40,919 nt of DNA from Beijerinckia sp. L45 (GTDB taxonomy: Bacteria > Pseudomonadota > Alphaproteobacteria > Rhizobiales > Beijerinckiaceae). The DNA lies in the NCBI RefSeq assembly GCF_009765775.1, contig NZ_LMUU01000052.1:1-40919 (forward strand), given 5' to 3'. Within the stretch, counting starts at the first letter, position 1. Each line of letters begins with the position of its first letter. A model generated the notes under the pieces. The model searched no databases. It was not told the DNA's origin and worked only from the letters and a program-made list of their open reading frames with translations. This document shows, one piece after another, positions 23,416 to 32,642 of the stretch. The translations under genes were made by a program, and so were the position numbers.

Positions 23416-24249
23416 GTGAAACGCAACTACTTCCATCTGCATCTGATTTCCGACGCGACCGGCGAAACACTCATCGCTGTGAGCCGGGCGGCCGCGGCGC
23501 AGTACCAGGGCGTCTCCTCGATCGAGCACATCTACCCCCTGGTGCGGACCGAGGCGCAGCTGGAAAAGGCGATCACCGAAATCCAGACGGCGCCGGGCAT
23601 GGTCCTCTATACCTTGGTCGATCCGGAGCACACGCAGCGGCTGGAAGAGGCCTGCCGGGAATGCGGCGCGCCAAGCCTGTCGGTGCTTGGCCCGATCCTC
23701 AATTTCTTCCAGTCCTACATCGGCGCGGAATCGACGCCGCGGCCTGGCGCCCAGCACATTCTCAACTCGGACTATTTTCGCCGCATCGACGCGCTCAATT
23801 TCACCCTTGTCCACGACGACGGGGCGAATGTGGATAACTACGAGGAAGCCGACGTCGTTCTCGTCGGCGTCAGCCGCACATCCAAAACCCCGACCAGCAT
23901 CTATCTCGCCAATCGCGGTGTGAAGACTGCCAATATCCCGATGGTGCCGAACGTCACCTTGCCGCCCTCGATCCTGACGCTGAAGAACCCGCTGATCGTC
24001 GGGCTTCTCGCCTCGCCCGAGCGCATCGTGCAAATCCGGCAGAACCGCCTGCTTTCCCTCAAGGCCAGCGACTCCTCGGACTATGCCGATCGCGAGCGTG
24101 TCATCGAGGAGATCAGCCAGTCGCGGCGGTTCTTCGAACGCCAGGGCTGGCCGACGCTCGACGTCACCCGCCGCTCGATCGAGGAAACCGCTGCCGCCAT
24201 CATCGATCTCTATCGTGGCCATCGCCAGAAATTCATCATCACATCATGA
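23416..24249 (+). CDS. ppsR: putative pyruvate, phosphate dikinase regulatory protein (UPF0085)
   Basis: A 277-residue bifunctional kinase/pyrophosphorylase of the DUF299 family (RP001, CC_0001 in older naming) that switches pyruvate phosphate dikinase or PEP synthase off and on by threonine phosphorylation. Signatures: the N-terminal FHLHLISDATGETLIAVSRA, the P-loop GVSRTSKTPTSIYLANRG (151-168), and KNPLIVGLLASPERIVQIRQNRL. The start is GTG at 23416 (VKRNYFH), the first codon before the conserved region. It is the first gene on the right side of the presumed origin, and its stop overlaps the maf start (ATGA). Confidence 0.93.
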   Translation: MKRNYFHLHLISDATGETLIAVSRAAAAQYQGVSSIEHIYPLVRTEAQLEKAITEIQTAPGMVLYTLVDPEHTQRLEEACRECGAPSLSVLGPILNFFQSYIGAESTPRPGAQHILNSDYFRRIDALNFTLVHDDGANVDNYEEADVVLVGVSRTSKTPTSIYLANRGVKTANIPMVPNVTLPPSILTLKNPLIVGLLASPERIVQIRQNRLLSLKASDSSDYADRERVIEEISQSRRFFERQGWPTLDVTRRSIEETAAAIIDLYRGHRQKFIITS

Positions 24250-24863
24250 CCAACATCTGGCTTGCCGACCGCCCGCTGCTTCTGGCCTCCAAAAGCCAGG
24301 CGCGCCGCTCCCTCCTTGCGGCCTCCGGCATTCCGTTCGAGGCGATGGACGCCCAGGTCGACGAGCGGAAGATCGAGGCGCCGCTACGCGAGTCGGGTGC
24401 CCCCGGCAGCGCCATCGCCCAACACCTTGCGCGTGAAAAGGCCTTGTCCGTGAGCGTGGAGCAGCCCGAGCGGCTCGTGCTCGGCGCCGACCAGACGCTG
24501 GCTTTGGGTGACGCCATCCTGACCAAGCCGGAAGACCGGGACGCGGCGCGGGCGCAGATCGCCTCGATGTCGGGCCGTGCTCATACGCTGCATGCGGCGC
24601 TCTGCCTGGCGCGCGACGGCAAGGTCGTGGCCGAATGCGCGGCCGAAGCCACACTGACCTGCCGGGTTCTGTCGCAAACGTTCATCGACGGCTACATCGA
24701 TCTCGCGGGTGACAGCGTCTTGCTGAGCGTCGGTGCCTATGCCGTGGAGGGGCTCGGCATCCATCTCTTCGAGTCGATCGAAGGAGAGCATTCGACCATT
24801 CTCGGTTTGCCGCTCCTGCCGCTTTTGCGGCTGCTGCGCGAGATCGGGTGTCTCGAAGCATGA
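24246..24863 (+). CDS. maf: Maf-family nucleotide pyrophosphatase
   Basis: A 205-residue Maf protein that hydrolyses non-canonical nucleoside triphosphates to monophosphates, preventing misincorporation. Signatures are LLASKSQARRSLLAASGIPF (from about residue 11), the conserved REKALSV helix, and LVLGADQTLALGD with the catalytic aspartate, followed by the C-terminal GLPLLPLLRLLREIG. The ATGA overlaps join it to ppsR upstream and aroE downstream, so this is a tightly packed operon ppsR-maf-aroE-coaE-dnaQ. The subfamily (m7GTP or dTTP preference) is not certain from reading alone. Confidence 0.93.
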   Translation: MTNIWLADRPLLLASKSQARRSLLAASGIPFEAMDAQVDERKIEAPLRESGAPGSAIAQHLAREKALSVSVEQPERLVLGADQTLALGDAILTKPEDRDAARAQIASMSGRAHTLHAALCLARDGKVVAECAAEATLTCRVLSQTFIDGYIDLAGDSVLLSVGAYAVEGLGIHLFESIEGEHSTILGLPLLPLLRLLREIGCLEA

Positions 24864-25708
24864 GCGTGGCGCCGCGCGCGTTCGTCGTGGGCTGGCCGAT
24901 CGCCCATTCGCGCTCGCCGCTGATCCACGGCACATGGCTCGATAACCTCGGCCTTGCCGGATCCTATGAAAAGCTTGCGATCGAGCCCGACGCGTTTCCA
25001 GCCTTCGTACAGACGCTGCGCGAAAACGGCTTCGTCGGGGGCAACGTCACGATCCCACACAAGGCAGTGGCGGCCTCGCTTTGTACGGAGCTCACGCCGA
25101 CGGCGCGGCGGCTCGGCGTCGCCAACACGCTCTGGTTCGAGAACGGTCGCTTGTGCGGCGACACCACCGACGGTGCGGGTTTTCTGGGCGCGCTCGATCA
25201 GGACGCGCCGGGCTGGGACCGGCGCCGCGCGCTTGCGATCGTGCTCGGCGCGGGCGGCGCGTCGCGGGCGATCGTCGACGCTCTGTTGCAGCGCGGGTTC
25301 GCCCGGATCATCGTCGCCAACCGGTCCGTGGAGCGGGCCGATCTGTTGCTGCGGCAGCTTCGTGATTCCCGCTGCGAGGCGGCAAGTTTCGACGCCGCGG
25401 AGCACGCGACGTCGCGGGCCGATCTGCTCGTCAACACGACGTCCGCCGGCATGCACGGTCAGGCCGAGCTGGCGTTCGATATCGCCGCGCTTCCGGATCA
25501 TGCCGTGGTGAACGATATCGTTTACGTCCCACGCCGGACCGCATTGCTGCGTCGCGCCGAAGCGTGCGGGCTTCGCACCGTCGGCGGTCTCGGGATGCTG
25601 CTGCACCAGGCCGTGCCCGGTTTCGCCCGTTGGTTCGGTGTCAGGCCGGCCGTGACGCCTGAGCTCCGGGCCATCGTCGAAGCCGACATCGAGGCGGCGC
25701 AAGCATGA
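24860..25708 (+). CDS. aroE: shikimate dehydrogenase
   Basis: NADPH-dependent reduction of 3-dehydroshikimate, aromatic amino-acid pathway. The 282 residues contain [14 protein letters not shown] (11-24, shikimate binding serines), [12 protein letters not shown] with catalytic Lys68, GDTTDGAGF with the partner aspartate, and the NADP loop [16 protein letters not shown] chose the ATG at 24860 because it overlaps the maf stop (ATGA), as at the other junctions of the operon. An in-frame GTG at 24848 lies inside maf and adds only four residues. The gene is overlapped by coaE at its end. Confidence 0.95.
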   Translation: MSVAPRAFVVGWPIAHSRSPLIHGTWLDNLGLAGSYEKLAIEPDAFPAFVQTLRENGFVGGNVTIPHKAVAASLCTELTPTARRLGVANTLWFENGRLCGDTTDGAGFLGALDQDAPGWDRRRALAIVLGAGGASRAIVDALLQRGFARIIVANRSVERADLLLRQLRDSRCEAASFDAAEHATSRADLLVNTTSAGMHGQAELAFDIAALPDHAVVNDIVYVPRRTALLRRAEACGLRTVGGLGMLLHQAVPGFARWFGVRPAVTPELRAIVEADIEAAQA

Positions 25709-26280
25709 TCGTGCTCGGCCTCACCGGATCGATCGGGATGGGGAAGAGCACCACGGCCGCCCTGTTCGTCGACGAAGGCATTTTGGTGTTCGATTCCGAC
25801 GCCGCGGTGCATCGGCTTTACAGCGGCCGGGCGGCGCCTCAAGTAGAAACACGGTTTCCCGGGACGGTCCGCGACGGGATCGTGGACCGCGAGGCGCTCG
25901 GTCGTCGCGTGCTCGGCGACGCTGCCGCGATGAAGGCGCTGGAAGCGATCGTCCATCCGCTGGTTCGCGAGGAACGCGCGAGCTTTCTGGCCGATGCGGC
26001 GGCAAACAATGCGCGGGTCGTCGTGCTCGATATCCCCCTGCTCTACGAGACCGGTGCCCACATGCTGGTCGATAGGGTGGTGCTCGTCTCGGCGCCGGAA
26101 GCTGTGCAGAAGGCCCGCGTGCTGGCGCGTCGGGGCATGACGCCGGAGCGCTTTGCCGCCATACTGGCGAAACAAATGCCGGACGCTGACAAGCGTCGGC
26201 GCGCCGACATCATCATCGAAACGGGCGACGGCATCGAGAGCGCGAGGCGGCAGGTCCGTAGCCTTCTCGCTGCGCTTTAG
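25705..26280 (+). CDS. coaE: dephospho-CoA kinase
   Basis: Last step of coenzyme A synthesis: phosphorylates the 3'-hydroxyl of dephospho-CoA. The 191 residues have the P-loop [12 protein letters not shown] (5-16), [11 protein letters not shown] with the substrate aspartate, and the family stretch [18 protein letters not shown] followed by the lid [31 protein letters not shown] overlaps aroE. The start has no separate ribosome-binding site, typical of coupled translation. Confidence 0.96.
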   Translation: MIVLGLTGSIGMGKSTTAALFVDEGILVFDSDAAVHRLYSGRAAPQVETRFPGTVRDGIVDREALGRRVLGDAAAMKALEAIVHPLVREERASFLADAAANNARVVVLDIPLLYETGAHMLVDRVVLVSAPEAVQKARVLARRGMTPERFAAILAKQMPDADKRRRADIIIETGDGIESARRQVRSLLAAL

Positions 26281-26296
26281 CCCCAGGAATCCGACC

Positions 26297-27010
26297 GTGC
26301 GTGAAATCGTCTTCGATACGGAAACGACGGGGCTCGATCCCGCATCCGGCCATCGCGTCGTCGAGATCGGGTGCGTCGAACTGTTGAACGGCATCCCGAC
26401 CGGCAAGACCTTTCATGCCTACATCAATCCAGAACGCGATATGCCGGAAGAGGCGTTTCGGGTTCACGGCATCTCCCTCGAAATGCTCGCCGACAAGCCG
26501 GTATTCGCCGCGATCGCAGAAGCGTTCGTCGCATTTACCGAAGGCGCCAAGCTCGTCGCCCACAACGCCGAGTTCGATTTTCGCTTCATGAATGCCGAGC
26601 TGGCGGCCCTCGGGCTGCCGACATTGTCGTTGGAGCGGATGGTCGACACGCTGACGCTGGCGCGGCGTCGGCATCCTGGCTCGCCGGCAAGCCTCGACGC
26701 GCTCTGCCAGCGCTATGGCATCGACAACTCCCGCCGCACTAAACACGGCGCGCTGCTCGACGCTGAAATTCTGGCCGAGGTCTATGCCGAGCTCACGGGC
26801 GGGCGGCAGACGGCCCTGGTCTTCGGCGGGGGCGCGTCGCGTGGCTGGACGGGCATCGATGCCGCGCCGCGGCGGTCACGTCCGACGCCCCTGGAGCCTC
26901 TGGCGAACGAAGAGGAGCTGGTGCGTCACGCGGCCTTTATTGCCCAGATGGGATCATCGGCGATCTGGTATAAATATGTGCCGGCACCCGTCGCGGCGGA
27001 GAGCGCCTAG
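26297..27010 (+). CDS. dnaQ: DNA polymerase III epsilon subunit (3'-5' proofreading exonuclease)
   Basis: Proofreading subunit of the replicative polymerase. The 237 residues have the three DEDDh motifs: FDTETTGLD (Asp7, Glu9), HNAEFDFRFMN, and KHGALLDAEILAEVY with the catalytic His and Asp. The C-terminal portion (RRSRPTPLEPLANEEELVRHAAFIAQMG) matches the tail that contacts the alpha subunit in alphaproteobacterial homologues. The start is GTG at 26297 with CAGGAA about seven bases upstream, 16 bp after coaE. Finding a replisome gene in the operon beside the presumed origin fits the conserved Hyphomicrobiales order. Confidence 0.96.
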   Translation: MREIVFDTETTGLDPASGHRVVEIGCVELLNGIPTGKTFHAYINPERDMPEEAFRVHGISLEMLADKPVFAAIAEAFVAFTEGAKLVAHNAEFDFRFMNAELAALGLPTLSLERMVDTLTLARRRHPGSPASLDALCQRYGIDNSRRTKHGALLDAEILAEVYAELTGGRQTALVFGGGASRGWTGIDAAPRRSRPTPLEPLANEEELVRHAAFIAQMGSSAIWYKYVPAPVAAESA

Positions 27011-27021
27011 ACGGCGCTGTG

Positions 27022-27252
27022 TCACGGGCATGTCTGGCCCCGAAACATCTGGTTCTTGAGACAATTCTTCGCGCAGGCGCGGCCGATGATCAGGTCCTGG
27101 ACAGATGGATCGGCGGCGGCGCGGGCCTTGGCAACGCAGTCCGCCGTACAGGCTTCGACGTGGTCGTGCATCGCGGCAAGGCAATTTTCGTCACGCGCTA
27201 GAGCACTTGAAACCATCAGACCGAAGATGAACAGGGCAATAAAACGGGTCAT
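27022..27252 (-). CDS. small secreted cysteine-rich protein
   Basis: A 76-residue protein with a clear signal peptide (MTRFIALFIFGLMVSSALA, cleavage near ARD) and six cysteines in the short mature part (ENCLAAMHDHVEACTADCVAKAR...GRACAKNCLKNQMFRGQTCP), enough for three disulphides. I recognise no named family. GGAGG lies five bases before the ATG. A long perfect hairpin (27265-27295) precedes that site. The gene is on the same strand as secB and follows it by 67 bp, and is convergent with dnaQ. Confidence 0.7.
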   Translation of the reverse strand: MTRFIALFIFGLMVSSALARDENCLAAMHDHVEACTADCVAKARAAADPSVQDLIIGRACAKNCLKNQMFRGQTCP

Positions 27253-27264
27253 GTGGCCTCCGAG

Positions 27265-27295
27265 ATCCCCGTCCGTTTTAGGTGCGGACGGGGAT
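27265..27295. other. 11-bp perfect hairpin between secB and the Cys-rich gene
   Basis: ATCCCCGTCCG (27265-27275) pairs with CGGACGGGGAT (27285-27295) around a nine-base loop. There is no T-tract on the minus strand, so it is a leader structure or a Rho-assisted terminator of secB rather than a classic terminator. It lies about 10 bases upstream of the next gene's ribosome-binding site. Confidence 0.55.
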
Positions 27296-27318
27296 GGGAG
27301 GACAGCGGGTCGTTCGGC

Positions 27319-27813
27319 TTACGACGGGGTGCCGCCGGCCTGCGCGACTTCGGCCATGCGCGTCTGGTAGAGCGCGGCAAAGTCGATCGGGTCGATGTAG
27401 AGCGGCGGAAAGCCGCCGCCGCGCACCGCCTCGGCGATGATCTGCCGGGCGAAGGGGAACAGCAGGCGCGGGCATTCGATCATCACGATCGGGTGCATGT
27501 TCTCTGCCGGAATGTTCTGCAGCCGGAAGATGCCGGCGTAGTCCAACTCGAACTTGAACAGGGTCTCGGCGCCCTGGCCGGCCGAACCTTCGAGCATGAT
27601 GTTGACCTCGAAATCGGTCTCCGCGAGCTGCTTGGCGTTGACGTTGACCTGGATCGAGATGTTCGGCGGCTTGTCCTGGGGACCGAGCGAGCGCGGCGCA
27701 TTCGGGTTCTCGAAGGAAAAATCCTTGGTGAACTGCACCATGGCGTTCAATGCGGGAGCGCCGGTGGGGGGAGTCACGACCTGAGCGCCACCGTTCCCGT
27801 TCGATTCAGCCAT
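27319..27813 (-). CDS. secB: preprotein export chaperone SecB
   Basis: Tetrameric cytosolic chaperone that keeps preproteins unfolded and delivers them to SecA. The 164 residues have the family sequence [15 protein letters not shown] at the N-terminus, [21 protein letters not shown], and the C-terminal [40 protein letters not shown]. The start ATG at 27813 gives MAESNGNGG; an upstream in-frame ATG at 27840 has no support. In alphaproteobacteria secB lies beside fxsA and opposite timA/mltA, as here. Confidence 0.96.
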   Translation of the reverse strand: MAESNGNGGAQVVTPPTGAPALNAMVQFTKDFSFENPNAPRSLGPQDKPPNISIQVNVNAKQLAETDFEVNIMLEGSAGQGAETLFKFELDYAGIFRLQNIPAENMHPIVMIECPRLLFPFARQIIAEAVRGGGFPPLYIDPIDFAALYQTRMAEVAQAGGTPS

Positions 27814-27919
27814 CGTCTTGTCCCTAAAAACGAACGCCACAACAGGGGCGCTTCATTGCGGCTGCGGGTAGCATGGTTGCAGAGAGGCGACAAGGCGATC
27901 GGACGCTCGGCGCCAGCCA

Positions 27920-28399
27920 TCAGACCTTCGGCAGCGGCCGCCGGATGGCGTCGTCGACGGGCTGCCAGTCGCCCGGTTCAAGGTCGATGCTGGTCGGTCC
28001 GTGCTGCGCGCGGGGCTCACCGCGGACCGTGCGAAAGCCGCCGCCCTGAATCCATCGCGTGATAGGCGCCCGGAAGAGGGGCGTCGCCAGGACGAGGCCG
28101 ATCGCGTCGGTCAAAAATCCCGGCAGCAGCAGAAACAGCGCGCCGATAGCGCCGAGCGTGCCGTCGAGCGCAAGATTGCCGCGAAACACGCCTGTGCCGC
28201 CAGGGCCGGCCGTCTGCCGCAAGGCCGATAAAGCCGAACGACCGGCCTTCTTCAAGAGCGAGCCACCCAACAAACTGGTGGCGATGCCCAGGAGGACGGC
28301 GCCGCCGACGCCGATCACTTGGACAATGAGGGCCAGCGCGATCGCCTCGGCGACGAACCAAAGCGTCAGCGCAAGACTGATCCGGGTTCGCAGTGTCAT
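27920..28399 (-). CDS. fxsA: FxsA family membrane protein
   Basis: A 159-residue inner-membrane protein of the FxsA family, named for suppressing F exclusion of phage T7 in E. coli; its normal role is not known. Three hydrophobic segments are visible: SLALTLWFVAEAIALALIVQVIGVGGAVLLGIATSLLGG near the start and GTLGAIGALFLLLPGFLTDAIGLVLAT in the middle. The LLLPGFLTDAIGLVLATPLFR stretch is the family signature. It precedes secB on the same strand and is divergent from timA, sharing a 150-bp promoter region. Confidence 0.93.
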   Translation of the reverse strand: MTLRTRISLALTLWFVAEAIALALIVQVIGVGGAVLLGIATSLLGGSLLKKAGRSALSALRQTAGPGGTGVFRGNLALDGTLGAIGALFLLLPGFLTDAIGLVLATPLFRAPITRWIQGGGFRTVRGEPRAQHGPTSIDLEPGDWQPVDDAIRRPLPKV

Positions 28400-28551
28400 A
28401 GCCGTCCAAGTCCTCGTCGAGCCGCACGTCTTAACGATGCCGTGCTGTGGTCGTTGGACGTTGCGCCCATCGTCACCACATGAATAGATGATCAGTCATC
28501 GGCCATTTGCAATGTGCCGCCGTGTTCGCATGCCATGGGTACCGATTAACG

Positions 28552-29289
28552 ATGCATTCGCTCGACTCCCTAACCACGATCGTCTTCGCGCTCGTGGCCA
28601 TCATCGTGATTTGGAAATTGCGCTCGGTCCTTGGCGAACGCACGGGATCCGAGAAGCCGCCGAGCAGCAACCTGTTCGGTCGCCCGGCGCCGCCTCGGGA
28701 CGGCGTCCGGCCGGCCAATGGTAACGGCAACAATGTCGTGCGGCTGCCCGGTGCGGCTGACGCGCCGCCGCCGCGGCCGTTCACGGCGCCCCCCGCTGCG
28801 GTCGACCGCTGGAGCGGCATTGCGGCACCGGGCTCCGACGTCGCCCAGGGCCTCGATGCGATCGCTACCGCCGATCCGAATTTTTCGGCGCGGCCCTTCG
28901 TCGAGGGCGCGAAGATCGCCTACGAGGCCATCGTGACCGCCTTCGCTGCAGGCGAGCGGAAGACGCTGCAGAACCTCCTGGCGAAAGAGGTCTATGATAG
29001 TTTCGCGGCAGCCTTGGACGAGCGTGCCCGGCGCGGCGAGATCGTGACCAACACCTTCGTCTCGATCGATGAAGCGACGATCGAAGAAGCCGGGCTGGTT
29101 CGCCGCACCGCCCGCATCATGGTCCGCTTCACCTCGAAACTCATCACCGCCACCCACGACGCGACCGGCAAGCTGGTCGATGGCAGCACGGATCAGGTCG
29201 TCGACATGAACGACGTCTGGAGTTTTGCCCGCGAGACCAATGCCAAGGATCCGAACTGGAAGCTCGTGGCGACCGAATCCGGCCATTGA
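28552..29289 (+). CDS. Tim44/TimA domain protein
   Basis: 245 residues. A single N-terminal membrane segment (SLTTIVFALVAIIVIWKLRSVLG, about 6-28) is followed by a Pro/Gly-rich spacer and a Tim44-like C-terminal domain (FVEGAKIAYEAIVTAFAAGERKTLQNLLAKEVYDSFAAAL ... VDMNDVWSFARETNAKDPNWKLVAT). The bacterial homologue in Caulobacter is TimA, an inner-membrane protein related to mitochondrial Tim44; its bacterial role is not settled. The ATG at 28552 opens the anchor directly. Its stop overlaps the TTG start of mltA (TTGA), so mltA depends on it for translation. Confidence 0.88.
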   Translation: MHSLDSLTTIVFALVAIIVIWKLRSVLGERTGSEKPPSSNLFGRPAPPRDGVRPANGNGNNVVRLPGAADAPPPRPFTAPPAAVDRWSGIAAPGSDVAQGLDAIATADPNFSARPFVEGAKIAYEAIVTAFAAGERKTLQNLLAKEVYDSFAAALDERARRGEIVTNTFVSIDEATIEEAGLVRRTARIMVRFTSKLITATHDATGKLVDGSTDQVVDMNDVWSFARETNAKDPNWKLVATESGH

Positions 29290-30455
29290 GCCTTTGCCGT
29301 CTTGCGGTCGTCTTGGGGCTCGTTGCGATGCACGCAACTGCGGTGATAGCTGAACCGATACCAGGTGTTCCTGTATCGTTTTCGGATCTGCCGGGCTTTT
29401 CCGAGGACGACCATGCGGCGGCGCTGAAAACCTTTCGCGCATCCTGTGGCGCGGTGGTGTCGAACACGCCGGCGCTCCGGTCGGCGCGTCCAGCGCCGCC
29501 AGGTCTTGCCGCGGTATGTCGGTGGGCGCTTGCCCTGGACCCGACCACCGGGAACGCAGATGCGCGTCGCTTCTTCGAGATGTATTTTGCGCCGCGTCGT
29601 CTCGATCCCGGATTTCTGACCGGCTACTACGAGCCCGTCGTCGACGGCTCGCTGACCGCCACATCTGAATTTTCGACACCGCTCCTCGCCCGCCCGCCGG
29701 ATCTCGTCGGCGGGATTCCCGGTCAGTCGATCTCAGGCCTCGATCCTGCCTTGAGCGCGGTGCGGCGCCTGCCGGATGGGACGCTCGCCGCCTATCCCGA
29801 TCGCGCTGCGATCGAATCCGGCGCACTCGGCACGCTGGCCGCGCCGCTCGTTTATGTCCGCGATCCCGTGGAAGCCTTCTTCATCCACGTTCAGGGGTCC
29901 GCGCGGGTCCACTTGCCGGACGGCTCGATGCGGCGGCTGGTCTATGCCGGGCGCAACGGACAGCCCTACACGTCCATCGGACGCGCGCTGGTCGAGCAGC
30001 TGAACATTCCGCCGGCCGAGATGGGCATGGCGCAGCTGAAGGCCTGGATTCGCGATCACGGCCAGAAGCCGGGGCAAGCCGGCGCGACGCTGATGCAGCG
30101 CAATCGCTCCTTCATTTTCTTCGTCTTCGACGACTCGCTTGCACCCGATGCCGGACCGATCGGCGGTGCCGGCGTCAGCCTGACGCCGCTGCGCTCGCTG
30201 GCCGTCGACCGGCTGATCTGGCCTTACGGCCTGCCGGTCTTCATCGATGCGACCCTGCCGTGGCGGAGTGACACGCTCGAGCCGTTCCGCCGTTTGATGG
30301 TGGCGCAGGACACCGGCTCGGCGATCGTCGGACCGGCGCGCGGCGACATTTTCTTCGGCACAGGTCCGGATGCGGCGCGCCTCGCCGGCCCCATTCGGCA
30401 CCCCGGCACATTCTTTGTGTTATGGCCCAAGGACGAGGTGGGGATTTCCAAGTGA
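29286..30455 (+). CDS. mltA: membrane-bound lytic murein transglycosylase A
   Basis: Cleaves the glycan strands of peptidoglycan, forming 1,6-anhydromuropeptides. The 389 residues have a signal peptide (LSLCRLAVVLGLVAMHATAVIA), an MltA beta-barrel domain (GFLTGYYEPVVDGSL ... FFIHVQGSARVHLPDGSMRRLVYAGRNGQPYTSIG), and a C-terminal 3D domain with its aspartates (FIDATLPW ... MVAQDTGSAIVGPARGDIFFGTG). A cysteine near residue 4 is not in a lipobox, so the protein is probably not a lipoprotein. The start is TTG overlapping the timA stop. Confidence 0.93.
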   Translation: MSLCRLAVVLGLVAMHATAVIAEPIPGVPVSFSDLPGFSEDDHAAALKTFRASCGAVVSNTPALRSARPAPPGLAAVCRWALALDPTTGNADARRFFEMYFAPRRLDPGFLTGYYEPVVDGSLTATSEFSTPLLARPPDLVGGIPGQSISGLDPALSAVRRLPDGTLAAYPDRAAIESGALGTLAAPLVYVRDPVEAFFIHVQGSARVHLPDGSMRRLVYAGRNGQPYTSIGRALVEQLNIPPAEMGMAQLKAWIRDHGQKPGQAGATLMQRNRSFIFFVFDDSLAPDAGPIGGAGVSLTPLRSLAVDRLIWPYGLPVFIDATLPWRSDTLEPFRRLMVAQDTGSAIVGPARGDIFFGTGPDAARLAGPIRHPGTFFVLWPKDEVGISK

Positions 30456-31051
30456 CGAAGAAGGCGGATGTCGCAAAGGGGCCGCCCCCGCCGTCGAGCC
30501 GAAAGCTGCGGCGCCTGAGCGATGATGAGATCGACCTCTGGCTGCTTGTCGCGGAAAAGGTGGTGCGCCGCCCCGGCAGCGCCGTGCCAGAACGCATCCG
30601 GATTCCCCCGTCCCCGAAACCGGAAGCGACGCCCGTAACGGCCAGCGCGCCTGTTGCGATCAAGCAGCCGCTCCTGCCGAAGCAGCCGCCCCTGGCGCCG
30701 CTGGAGCGCAAGCTCAAGCAAAGGCTGTCGCGTGGGCGGATGACGGCCGATGCCGCGATCGACTTGCACGGTTTCCGGCAGACCGAGGCCTATCACGCCC
30801 TTCACCACTTTCTTCTGCGCTCACAGCGGCGGGGCATGACGGTCGTCATTGTGGTGACGGGCAAGGGCGGCAAGCCAGGCACGTTCCTCGATGTCGGCGG
30901 CGGCGAGATCGGCGTGCTGCGTCGCGCCGTGCCGCTGTGGCTCAACATGCCGGACTTTCGCCCAATGGTGCTCGGCTTCGAGGAGGCCGCGCGCCACCAT
31001 GGCGGCTCCGGCGCGCTCTACGTGCGGCTGCGCCGGCGCGACCGGGCCTGA
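30452..31051 (+). CDS. Smr-domain protein
   Basis: 199 residues from a GTG overlapping the mltA stop (GTGA); an in-frame ATG at 30422 inside mltA would add ten residues. The N-terminal half is basic and Pro-rich; the C-terminal half is an Smr domain with the IDLHGFRQTEAYHALHHFL motif, VIVVTGKG, and SGALYVRLRR. Smr domains bind or nick DNA or RNA; recently some bacterial members were linked to ribosome rescue, but the role here is not clear. It ends the timA-mltA-smr operon and converges on the MmgE/PrpD gene. Confidence 0.9.
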   Translation: MTKKADVAKGPPPPSSRKLRRLSDDEIDLWLLVAEKVVRRPGSAVPERIRIPPSPKPEATPVTASAPVAIKQPLLPKQPPLAPLERKLKQRLSRGRMTADAAIDLHGFRQTEAYHALHHFLLRSQRRGMTVVIVVTGKGGKPGTFLDVGGGEIGVLRRAVPLWLNMPDFRPMVLGFEEAARHHGGSGALYVRLRRRDRA

Positions 31052-31053
31052 GC

Positions 31054-32529
31054 CTAGCCCGCCTTGATGGAGGCCCCTGCCCGGCCAATCGCCCCGACAT
31101 CGTCGAGCGACCATACCGCCCAGCACAGGTCCATCAATTTGCGCGTCTGATCGGCCGGCAGGATACCCTCGGCCAGCCCGGCAAACTTGTCTTCCAACTG
31201 AGCGTCGGTCATCGGCTGCTTCTGGCTGCCGACGGCATGCTCGATGAAGAGGTGCAACGTCCGCCCGTCCTCCAGCGTGATCAGCATGTCGACCTGGTCC
31301 GGTTTGATCGCCGGATCGACCGTCGCCGTGACTTTCTTGCGCAACGCGACGACTACCGGGTCCTGTACCGTCGCGTCCGAGAACGCTTGCTCGCCGGCAC
31401 GACCCGTGACGAAGGCCGCCGCAACGGCATGATAGACGCTGAACTTGCCTTCGAGCCCGCTCTTCGGCTCCGTCTTGCCGGTGAGGGTCAATACCAGCGG
31501 ATGAACTTTCAAGGCCACGGTCTTGATCATCTCGGGCTTCAGATTGCCGCTGGTCCGCAGCTGGATCGCCGCGTCAAGAGCGGGATGGATGACTATGCCG
31601 CAGGCGAACGGCTTGTAGGTGTTGAGCGCGACCTCATAGTGCGCGCCGAGGCCGTCTGTGACTTCGTGCCAATCGTGGCGCGTGCTCAGAGCCTGCCCCC
31701 ATCCATCAAAACCCTCGATGGCGACCTCCGAGGCGGTGAAGCCCTGTTGGGCCAGCAGCGCGGACAGCATGCCGTTCTGCGCCGCGCGGCCGGGATGGAA
31801 GCTTTTGGTCATCGAGCCGAACTGCACTTTGAGCCCGACCGGCTGCGACGCCGCGACGCCAAGCGCCCAGGTCATCTGCTCGCTGGTCAGGCCGAGCACG
31901 CGCCCGACTGCCGCGGTCGCGCCGAACACGCCTGTCGAGCCGGTGATGTGCCAGCCCATTGCATAATGTTCGGGGAAGACGGCATTGCCCATCCGGCACT
32001 CGACCTCGATGCCGAGGACGAGCGCGGTCATGAAATCGACGCCCGGCACCGGCCGATACTCCGCGAAGGCCATCAGCGCCGAGGCGACCGGGCCGGCGGG
32101 ATGGATGATGGTGCGTAGATGCGTGTCGTCAAAATCCAGCACGTGCGAGCTGATGCCGTTGACCAGCGCCGCATGGAGCGCGTCGAGTCGCTCGTGCCGA
32201 CCGAAGAGGCTTGCCTGCGGCGGTCCGGAAAACGGGCCGAGGGCGGCGACCGCATGGCTTGGTGCGTCCTGTCGCGAGCCACCGACGGCGCTGCCGACCC
32301 AATTGAACAGCGTCCGGGTCGCTTCCTTGCGCACGGCGTCGGGAATTGCGTCGACTTTCGCCGTCGCGGCGTAGTGCGCAAGGATCCGCGTCACCTCCGG
32401 CGGCGGTGCTTTGCCCGTGAGGGAATGCGTTATCGGCGGCGTTTGTGCGATGGCGGTGTCCGCCACGGCGACTGCGGCCGCCACGCCGGCGGACGTACGG
32501 AGCAGACGACGGCGGTCGATTGGTGGCAT
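31054..32529 (-). CDS. Tat-exported MmgE/PrpD family protein
   Basis: 491 residues from the ATG at 32527-32529. The N-terminus [28 protein letters not shown] is a twin-arginine signal peptide with a clear AQT cleavage region, unusual for this mostly cytosolic family. The mature part is a full MmgE/PrpD protein ([96 protein letters not shown]). Known members include 2-methylcitrate dehydratase, cis-aconitate decarboxylase and iminodisuccinate epimerase; the substrate here is unknown. It converges on the smr gene with three bases between stops and is divergent from leuD. Confidence 0.88.
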   Translation of the reverse strand: MPPIDRRRLLRTSAGVAAAVAVADTAIAQTPPITHSLTGKAPPPEVTRILAHYAATAKVDAIPDAVRKEATRTLFNWVGSAVGGSRQDAPSHAVAALGPFSGPPQASLFGRHERLDALHAALVNGISSHVLDFDDTHLRTIIHPAGPVASALMAFAEYRPVPGVDFMTALVLGIEVECRMGNAVFPEHYAMGWHITGSTGVFGATAAVGRVLGLTSEQMTWALGVAASQPVGLKVQFGSMTKSFHPGRAAQNGMLSALLAQQGFTASEVAIEGFDGWGQALSTRHDWHEVTDGLGAHYEVALNTYKPFACGIVIHPALDAAIQLRTSGNLKPEMIKTVALKVHPLVLTLTGKTEPKSGLEGKFSVYHAVAAAFVTGRAGEQAFSDATVQDPVVVALRKKVTATVDPAIKPDQVDMLITLEDGRTLHLFIEHAVGSQKQPMTDAQLEDKFAGLAEGILPADQTRKLMDLCWAVWSLDDVGAIGRAGASIKAG

Positions 32530-32642
32530 GGGGCGGCCCTTTTCGCGAAGAATGCTGGCAAAATCTGCGCGAGCATGAGCTTCAACGCAGCATCGGCCTG
32601 CAAGGCGGTTTTGATCCAACAAAATCTTTGCTAAAAACCGCC

